The notes beneath the pieces were generated by a model that worked only from the letters and a program-made list of their open reading frames with translations, did not search any database and was not told where the DNA came from. A stretch of 64,000 nt of DNA, taken from NCBI GenBank assembly GCA_014871385.1, contig CM026427.1, forward strand, positions 432,907-496,906, in the 5' to 3' direction. This DNA comes from Ceratodon purpureus (lineage: Eukaryota; Streptophyta; Bryopsida; Pseudoditrichales; Ditrichaceae). This document shows positions 53,289 to 64,000 of the stretch, in pieces; the stretch's first letter is position 1; each line of letters starts with the position of its first letter. The translations under genes were made by a program, and so were the position numbers.

Positions 53289-55877
53289 ATGACCGCGGAG
53301 AGTCTTTACCGCGCCTCACTCTTGGCGACAATGGCGAGTCGAGGGATACTCCGTCGTTGTCCTGCTTCGTGTTCCTCTTGTGCATCATTTCCATCCACGA
53401 GGAATGCGACATTGGACCTCTTACGTTCGCTCTCTGGCTCCAGTGCTCGTGGAATTTCCGGATGCGGGAGTGGATCGATTGCTGACGAATGCAAAGATGC
53501 TGGTATACCGTTTAGAATACGTCAACTCGAGCCTTCTGTGGTGCGGCAATCTGGTTTAGCGATGAGGGAAAGGATTGCAAGTAATGCATTTTCCGATCAA
53601 GCGTCAGCAGCAGCTGCTGGTGAGTTCTTACGTAGAGACAAACTACTTGCTGGGAGTGTGTTCCTTCATAGAATTCCTGGAGGGCTGAGAGTGGGTTTAG
53701 GGTTTGAGAATAGGCCACTCTGTTCTTGGATCCCGCCCCCTATATTACTGAACGATTGTAGAGATAGTCATGGCATTTACAATTGCCAACTGATCTCCTA
53801 GTGTGCTATGAGAGCTGTGAAGATTGCTGCACGAGAGATTCTCACTTGTCTCCTGGGACGCAAGAAACCCTGCCTGCGGTGTGAAGCTGTGCCTGGTGAT
53901 GATAGCGAGTATCACGACTGTGTGCTTGGTCTGTAACTTTGTCGCTGGACATCCAAGGGTAAGGTTCTGATTTTGGTCTGGTGTTTTTGTTTCACTTAAT
54001 ACAGATCATGGAGGATGGTGGTGCGCAACACAGTGGATGGAGAGGTTGTGCTCGAACTTTGCACAAATACATGAAATGCGAAAGCTGCTTTCTACAAATT
54101 TTGGCCACCAGGTATGAATATTGAGTAGTGTGCTTTCGAATCAACCCTTCTTTTGCATGCATTTCTTTGGGTTTTTTTACAGTGTCTTAGAATCACTACA
54201 GACCTGGGCTTTTGGGTGATTAACATTCAATTCCAGAAATTGTTAGGAGCAGAATCTCTTGAGAATGTGGCGGGAATAAACGGAAACAGATGCAGGGGCA
54301 TTGTCTTCACGTATCAGTATGAATATACGATGCTACTATCGGAGAACAACGTCCTTGATTTCATAGTCTCGACTCTAAAACCCCAAACCCTAGAACCTAA
54401 AACTATTATTGTAACATGGTAGGCTTAATTGTGTAGGTCAAAACAAGAAGTACTTCCCCACCGCAATTTTACCAATCCCTTAGGTCACATGTGGTGCTTT
54501 TGGCATGTATTTCGTGTTGCAGGCACTGGGTACTGTGCGAGGCCAGAAGATAAGAGCACCTCGGGGATGTAGAATAGACCCCACTGAGCCTTTCAGTTCT
54601 GCAGCAAATGGGGTTAAATTTGGGCTTAAACTTAGATTGTCACAATGGCAAGGAAACCAGGTAAAACTTGAATTGCACACTCTCTATCTTCTGTTTATGC
54701 ATCCTTTCCTCCAACATTAAAGGTGACTTAACTAAGGTCAGATTTAACAAGTTTTCATGTAGTTTTACATGTCAGGTTCTCTATGGGAATGCACTGGTAT
54801 GATGACTGTCTAGCTAACCAGATATTCTTGTGCTTCTTTTGTGTGTGTCTTGTATGTGTTCAGAACGGTTCAGTCTGGTTCATGAACAGCACTGTACAAT
54901 CACAAGGTTCTCGAAATTTAAGTTCATCAACATCAAGGGATGAAGGCAGACGGAGACGCCAAGAACTCACTGACAGTGACTCACAGCTGGAGCATACTGA
55001 GGAGGAAGATCTGGATTATTACATGAAGTCTCGGTACGATCAAGAGAGTTTGAAGAGCGACGAAACAGAGTCAGAAACTGAGTCAGAAGAGGAGTTGTCC
55101 AGTGAACCTGCCCAGAGTGAAGAGCTAGAAGAGGACCTACTCTGGAAATTGAAGCCAAACAAGAAAGGCAAATTTGACAACGTTGTTGCTGTACTTGGTG
55201 ATCCTCGTGTGCTTGCAGCAGCACATGAGAGACTAAATGTGAGGCGTAGGAACTGGACTCTAGCCAGTAATGAACTTGAAATCTCACATGTTCCCAAGGA
55301 GAACAGGTTACTGCGCTCACGAGAAATTGATTACAACTGGTTCAAAGAAGCTGCATATCAATTACAGACTGGTTCATATTCGTTCAAACCTGTAAAACGC
55401 CTGGACATTGCAAGAAGAGGACGTGGGGAGGCAAGACAATGGGTGTTCGTGCCGCCAAAGGATCAGGTCGTTCAAGAGGCGATTAGAGGTATTCTTGAGA
55501 GAATCTATGAGCCGATATTTTCTGTTCATGATTTTGGGTTTAGGCCAGGTTCTAGTGTTCACGCTGCTCTCAAGTCTGTGAAGTACGGGTGGAAAGGAAT
55601 ATCATGGTTTCTACAGTTTGATATTAGGATAACGGATCATAATAGTGTGCAGAAGCGGTTGTTGAAACTGTTAGGTGAGCAAATAGAAGATGAAGTGTTT
55701 TTAGATGCGTTGAGGCAGATGTTCAAAGTAGGTACAATATGGATTGACACTAGTGCAGAGGAGAATAAGCCAGAAGGGAGTGTTTTGTCGCCTATGTTAG
55801 GGAATATCTACTTCCATCATCTGGATCTGGAGATCAGTCGCATCAGAGAGGAAATAAAAAATGAGTCTCAGGTTTAG
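53289..55877 (+). CDS. Nuclear gene for a MatR-like mitochondrial group II intron maturase, truncated RT domain
   Basis: Supported exons are 53289-53619, 54005-54111, 54523-54660 and 54864-55877. An exon starting at 54183 is likely, but its 3' end is undecided. Exon 1 encodes an Arg/Ser-rich, acid-poor presequence (in-frame ATGs at 53289 and 53331; RGILRRCPASCSS) suited to mitochondrial import. The last exon has a long acidic linker, then group II RT blocks: PPKDQVVQEAIRGILERIYEP, FGFRPGSSVHAALKSV, WFLQFDIR, and PEGSVLSPMLGNIYFHHLD with EISRIREEI, the MatR style. Such proteins help splice mitochondrial introns. Oddities: the region after FDIR lacks the usual KCFDTID, and TAG at 55875 stops the frame before any YADD and maturase domain X. 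It may be a pseudogene or a repurposed fragment. Confidence 0.7.
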
Positions 55878-57567
55878 TGGAAGCGAGTACCTCAATCAAG
55901 GAATCCACGGCAACAGGGTTTATCAAGTGTCAACGATTTTGTCAATGCGATGTTATCCCTTGTCGATGATTTTTTTTCTTTTACAACAAAAATGTGAGGG
56001 TTTTATGACATTCTTCAGAAAGTAAAAATTGCAAATCCAGTTTTAATCCCAGAAGGCTTTCTTCAGATATTTACGATGAGCCCAGAGCCGTTTGAACCCT
56101 GCCAATGGTGAGACCACAACATTTTTTTCAAACGAAATCTGAGTTCTCCAAGGTTGCGGCTCACACAAGAAGCGGGAGTATTAGTTGGTACGGATTTCAT
56201 CGTCTACCACTACAAATGGGATCACTGTTGTATACACTGAGTGAGTTAGAAATGGATCGTCGATCACTGTGGAATGAACTGCATGCAATGGGCGGGTTAG
56301 AAGGGGCCCCTGAGGCGGAGCAGTGAGTGAAATCCCAGACGAAAATCGCCAAAATCGAAGTCCTTCCAGTCAAATGCGACATGCCCCGTTCAGAGCGGAG
56401 TCAAGAACGACCAGTTTCGTAGCAGTGTGGGTGAAGGGGAGCTCAGTCTCGGTCATTTGTATTTCTGACCATTTGTTATATTGCTTCTGTATGATTCGTT
56501 GTTCTCTTCCTGTCTCCCACTATTTGCAGCTGTGCTTCTCTTCAACGTGGAGTTGGAGAATTGTTTTAGTGCGAAAACTTTGTTTTACTTCAAAGCAGAG
56601 CTATCTTGTCTGTGCATTACAAGTTATTAGAGTTTCTTGCTTAGACGATTTAGGTCTGCAATCAAGAGGAAGAAGAATGTTGTTGAGTATTCTCTTAGCA
56701 CCAAATCAAGCAACCTGAACTATTTTTATATAGTGTATCAACTTTGGAGAATCAGTCTTCGAAGATAATTTTATTAAAATTACACATGTTTTCACAAATT
56801 TTATTCTTAATAATAAAGTAAAACAAATTTTGAAAGTGAAAAGCAATTCATGACCCTGTATTGTTATGTGGGCTGGTTTTCCTCATTCCTTTGAGATTTC
56901 AACTCATTATGACGTTTTAAAACACCAACTAGTAAACAAAGACGGTCTGGGTTGTACTCTAATGTAGTTGGTGATTCCAGTAAAAGTTTTACCGTGCAAT
57001 TGTGGGGGAGGTCGTGATGTAAGGTCACTCATCCATTGTGAAGAATGGTTTGCCATGAGAGCTAGCAGGTGCCGTGCACTATGCAATGACCTGATGAAGA
57101 TGTTCGATGACTTCTTGGAACAGCGGTATGTGCACACCGTTATTAGTTTTACTCTGGCGTTGTGCCTGGAGTATGTCACAGAGGAGCTGTGTACGTTGTG
57201 TTCGCTTTTTGATTTAGGGCTATTGAGCCGGAGATACAAAGGAGCTCTTTGGATCCATTGGTATCTTGATTTCTGAACATTGGTACATGGTAATCGCGAA
57301 ACATACTTACTGATTCACATCGGATGTTGCAACGGAATTGCAGTTCTTCGAGGAATAAAATCTGAAGTTACACCATTGGATTCATTGAATGCATATCGAA
57401 AATTCCAATCCACAGGAAACGAAATGTACAAAATTCATCTATTTAATGAAAGTCTTTACAAAAAACAAGCCCCTACATGATGTCTTGATTTATGCCATTG
57501 AGGGGATTAATGAACTAAGGCGATTTCTACTTTCAGTTCAATTAAAGGTCAGGATACTGGAAAACAT
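55878..57567. other. Downstream of the maturase ORF; no complete gene
   Basis: The frame after the TAG stays open to TGA at 55995 (about 39 codons: WKRVPQSRNP…LVDDFF). ORFs at 56105-56326 and 56968-57276 on the plus strand are open, but no domain is recognised. Some of this could be decayed 3' coding sequence of the maturase. Confidence 0.4.
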
Positions 57568-61070
<3,503 letters not shown>

Positions 61071-62984
61071 GCCGAAACAAAGACGATGCACCAAACCCTA
61101 GCTCCGCTCTGGCTCTGGCTCTCGCTCTCCCCGTCTCCAAGCTTTGCTGCAATTTCAGGGTTTGCCAACTCTCGCTCTCGCTCTCTCCCTCTCTCGCCAA
61201 CTTAACTTAGTCTGCGAATTAACTTACTTCCTTCCTTCTTCACAGACACGACCGCCTTCTGAGCCCAGTGGATGGATGAATCCCAGTTCGTGGATGGATG
61301 AAGCCCAGTGCGTGGATGACTCTTCCGGATGACGGACGTTCGTTTTGGGAAGCCATTTTATGATGATCCCACAAGTTCCACAACCGTCAAGGACTCGGGT
61401 ACAAAAGTACAGCTTATATCCCATAATGTTCCTCAACACACTCGAGTTCACAAGTGGAGTACAGAAAAGTTGTAACATGATGTTACATTTCGTAACCACC
61501 CTCTTTGATTGAACTTGTTTCTATTTTGAACTCCTCGTCCTTTACGCACGATAAGCTCATGAACCACCTCGGTCCAAGAGCTTATTTTACACATTTGATG
61601 ACGTTTAATGACGTTTGATGACTTTTGATGAGACTTTCTCCTTTGAATTTTGGTACGCTTGTTAGGATGGCTGCTGCCTCAGAAGGCACTAGTAATAGTT
61701 ACTAGTAGGTATGGGCAGAGTTGGGCAATTATGCCCTTTTGATCTCTATTTTGAGGGGGCCATGAGTCATGCCCTAGGTCATGGTGCTTCTACTTCTACT
61801 TCGTGGGAGTGAGTGAGTTTCTTTCATGGCGGTTAAGTTGTGCTATGAAACGTCTTCAGAATGGAGATAGATATTATTTCACAGTGAGCGAAGTTGGATA
61901 CAACAATGCTAAGAGCTAAGTGGCCTGGCTTGCATAGGTTTATCATGTGACATGTGTACTCACTCACTCTCTTCCATGTTCCTTATTTTGGAAAAGTCAC
62001 TTTTTTCTTTTTTAAACTATACTTCAAACCAAAGATTTATTGTTCACTTTTTAAATATGGTCTTGACTCTATGAATGGTACAGTAACACGTCTACTTTAA
62101 AAATCAATTTTCACTCTGGAGGGTGCTAAAATGTTAGCAAGTGAATGTGATTTTATGGAATGGGTCTCTCTTTGATAGTCTGTAGTACGTCTATAAATCA
62201 TCATGCACAATTTAGAATAATCAAACCTTAAGAACAATTAAACTTGGAGTACAGGTATGTAAAGCAGGGACACACTTTGCCGCATTTAGAACCCTAATCA
62301 TGTGTGGTTTCTCCACATCTCTCGGAGCTCTCTTCAAATCAGAGGAGTAGTGAAGTTTGTTTGACTCCGAATATGGAATCACTAAGGTAATCTCGGCATT
62401 GAGTGCAGGGACTACCGGTTTAATTACTTCTACACGTACTCTTTGTGTACTCTTCTTCACAAATAGATAGATCAATCTGTTGCCTAAAATCCTTTACCTT
62501 ACATGAATTATCCATATCAATCCTTTCCTAAATCCATGGCAGTACAAATAATGAATTCCTGATCGGATGATCAATAGTCATCAAATCCAACGCCCATAAA
62601 AGAGCAGGCCCTGGAAAGGTCTAAGTTCTCTACAAGTCAGCCATGGAACTTGCACAAGGAGAGAACGGAATGTTGATGTTGATCCGGAGGAACTGAACTA
62701 ACCTGACTTCAAGTGTGGAGCACGCAAGCAAGCAAACCCGACATATCATGAAACAACGAGCCATGCCTACTTCATTCACCAGAGAACAAGCAAGGAAGGA
62801 AGGAAAGGAAGAAAGAAGGAAAGCATCAACAGATCTGAGGAGCCAAGTATGGTAGAAACAAACAAATAATCAAACAGTTAGTACACCTAAGTTAGTGAAA
62901 AAGCAAAAGCCATGCACGAAATGAGAGCAAACAAACAATGAAACGAACAGAGAATACTAACTTAATTAATTATATTGAACAACT
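61071..62984. other. RPT3 5' flank and gene-poor DNA
   Basis: GCTCTGGCTCTCGCTCT-type repeats lie just upstream of the RPT3 start (61105-61195). Farther out no gene is supported; the minus ORF at 62221-62475 has no recognisable domain. A run of (T)GATGACGTTT phrases occurs near 61597-61630. Confidence 0.45.
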
Positions 62985-63720
62985 CGGGCAGGGAGGGGAG
63001 GCTGGAGGGAGGGAGGGAGGCTGGAGGGACTCACTCATCAATGGAATGGGCAAGTGACGGAGTGACGGCTCCTCACTCACTCACGCACTCACGCACTCAC
63101 TCGCAACCTCGTGCCGGAGTGAGGGAACTGGGAACTCAGGAGAACTCAGGGGAACTCAAGGGAATTGGGGATTTAGTAGATTGATGTAGAGTAGAGTCAG
63201 ACAAGACATGGACATCATGACAAGGAGGCATCAGGCAGGCTCCAACATACACTATTACACACACATATACTAGTATATATTAATTATGTACTAGAGTAGT
63301 AGTATAGTACATTTGAGTTGAAGTTACTCGTAGGAGCCTAGAAAATGAATGATTATTGTATTGTCATTCATTCGTTCATCCATGTATGTATGTATGTAGT
63401 ATGTGTAGTATATGTATGTAGGATCATTGTGTTTGTGAAGAATTGTTGGCAAAAAGAAAGGAAGGCTCACTGACTGACGGACTGGACTGTATCTTGCTTG
63501 AATGCATGCTGCATTGCATTGCATGCATGCATGCGCTCTCTCCCTCCGCCCCTGCTCCGTCCCAGGTCCGTCCCTCCGTGAGCCTCCCTCTCCTTTAAGT
63601 TGGATTGATTTCCTTTCCGGAGGGCTTTCTTTTAAATTATGTGACTAAATTGAGTTAGCTCATGATCTCATTCATGGTGGCCTGCCAGCCTCCACTTGCA
63701 CTTGCATTGCGTGCCTGCGT
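62985..63720. repeat. Simple-repeat-rich intergenic DNA
   Basis: Contains GGGA/GGCT purine repeats (about 62990-63030), CACTCACT tracts (about 63072-63105), GTATGTAT tetramers (about 63383-63420) and GCAT tetramers (about 63510-63535). No gene seen. Confidence 0.7.
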
Positions 63721-63740
63721 GCTTGCCTGCAGCTCCACCC

Positions 63741-64000
63741 CACTCCACTCCACTCCACCCCACTCGACCCCACTCCTCTCCTCTCGACCCCACTCCTCTC
63801 CTCTCGACCCCACTCCTCTCCTCTCGACCCCACTCCTCTCCTCTCGACCCCACTCCTCTCCTCTCGACCCCACTCCTCTCCTCTCGACCCCTCCTCTCCT
63901 CTCCTCTCCTCTCCTCCTCCTCTCCTCTCCTCTCCTCTCCTCTCTCTCCTCTCCCTCTCCTCTCCTCTCCTCTCCTCTCCTCTCCTCTCCTCTCCTCTCC
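63741..64000 (+). repeat. Pyrimidine minisatellite: 20-bp units grading into CCTCT pentamers
   Basis: Six tandem copies of CGACCCCACTCCTCTCCTCT lie at about 63765-63884. They follow CACTC pentamers and precede a run of TCCTC pentamers that reaches the window edge. The complementary strand is open as repeats like GREERSGVE, which is an artefact of the repeat. Confidence 0.95.

Noticed and set aside
55960..55974. LVDDF after the maturase TAG as the RT catalytic YADD block
   Set aside because: The context is too short and flanking residues do not match the block well. It is kept only as a hint in the maturase finding.
56968..57276. Cys-rich plus ORF between the maturase and RPT3 genes
   Set aside because: Starts at a non-ATG codon, lacks a recognised domain, and has an antisense ORF of equal length. 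It could be decayed maturase 3' sequence, but I cannot show it.
62221..62475. 84-codon minus ORF upstream of RPT3
   Set aside because: No domain, no splice-linked neighbours, low-information sequence.
63655..63873. Minus-strand ORFs with repeated GREERSGVE
   Set aside because: Translation of the 20-bp pyrimidine minisatellite; no non-repeat coding sequence.

Overview
The window looks like nuclear DNA of a land plant. It carries a plant-type GCN5 acetyltransferase, the proteasome ATPase RPT3, AP2/ERF and B3 transcription-factor genes, a plastid-type GNAT enzyme and a nuclear MatR-like intron maturase. Genes have short GT-AG introns, and transposons fill the gaps. A bryophyte, perhaps a liverwort such as Marchantia, is my best guess from overall character. 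That is inference at low confidence: no single gene identifies the species.

Layout. (1) 1-9.2 kb: the last exon of a CDT1-like gene (+), a small glycine-rich ORF (+), and a complete 16-exon GCN5 gene (-). (2) 9.2-22.7 kb: an AT-rich transposon block with a decayed Ty1/copia element (12.45-17.47 kb, paired 258-bp LTRs), several elements bounded by TTAA, minisatellites, a tRNA-like SINE candidate and a pogo/Emigrant-like MITE. (3) 22.7-34.7 kb: gene-rich, with a GNAT acetyltransferase gene (+) and two tandem four-exon genes that each encode two B3 domains (+), followed by a broken third copy. (4) 35-49 kb: a second AT-rich block with a lone B3-like ORF, three more TTAA-bounded elements, a CACTA element, a Pif1-helicase relic and another TIR element. 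(5) 49-64 kb: an intronless AP2 gene (+), a mitochondrial-type MatR-like maturase gene with a presequence and a truncated RT domain (+), the complete six-exon RPT3 gene (-), then gene-poor DNA ending in pyrimidine minisatellites.

Functionally the genes are a mix: chromatin (GCN5), replication licensing (CDT1-like), protein turnover (RPT3), transcription factors (B3, AP2), a plastid acetyltransferase and an organellar splicing factor. Nothing suggests a cluster acting in one pathway, apart from the B3 array, which is a local tandem duplication.

The most notable unexplained structure is a dispersed family of about 0.6-1.1 kb repeats. They are bounded by TTAA and have ends close to CCCCTAAANGCC (seven candidates). 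They resemble non-autonomous piggyBac-type elements. Next in interest are the maturase gene, whose RT domain is interrupted by an in-frame TAG, and an AP2 domain that lacks the usual WGKW tryptophans.
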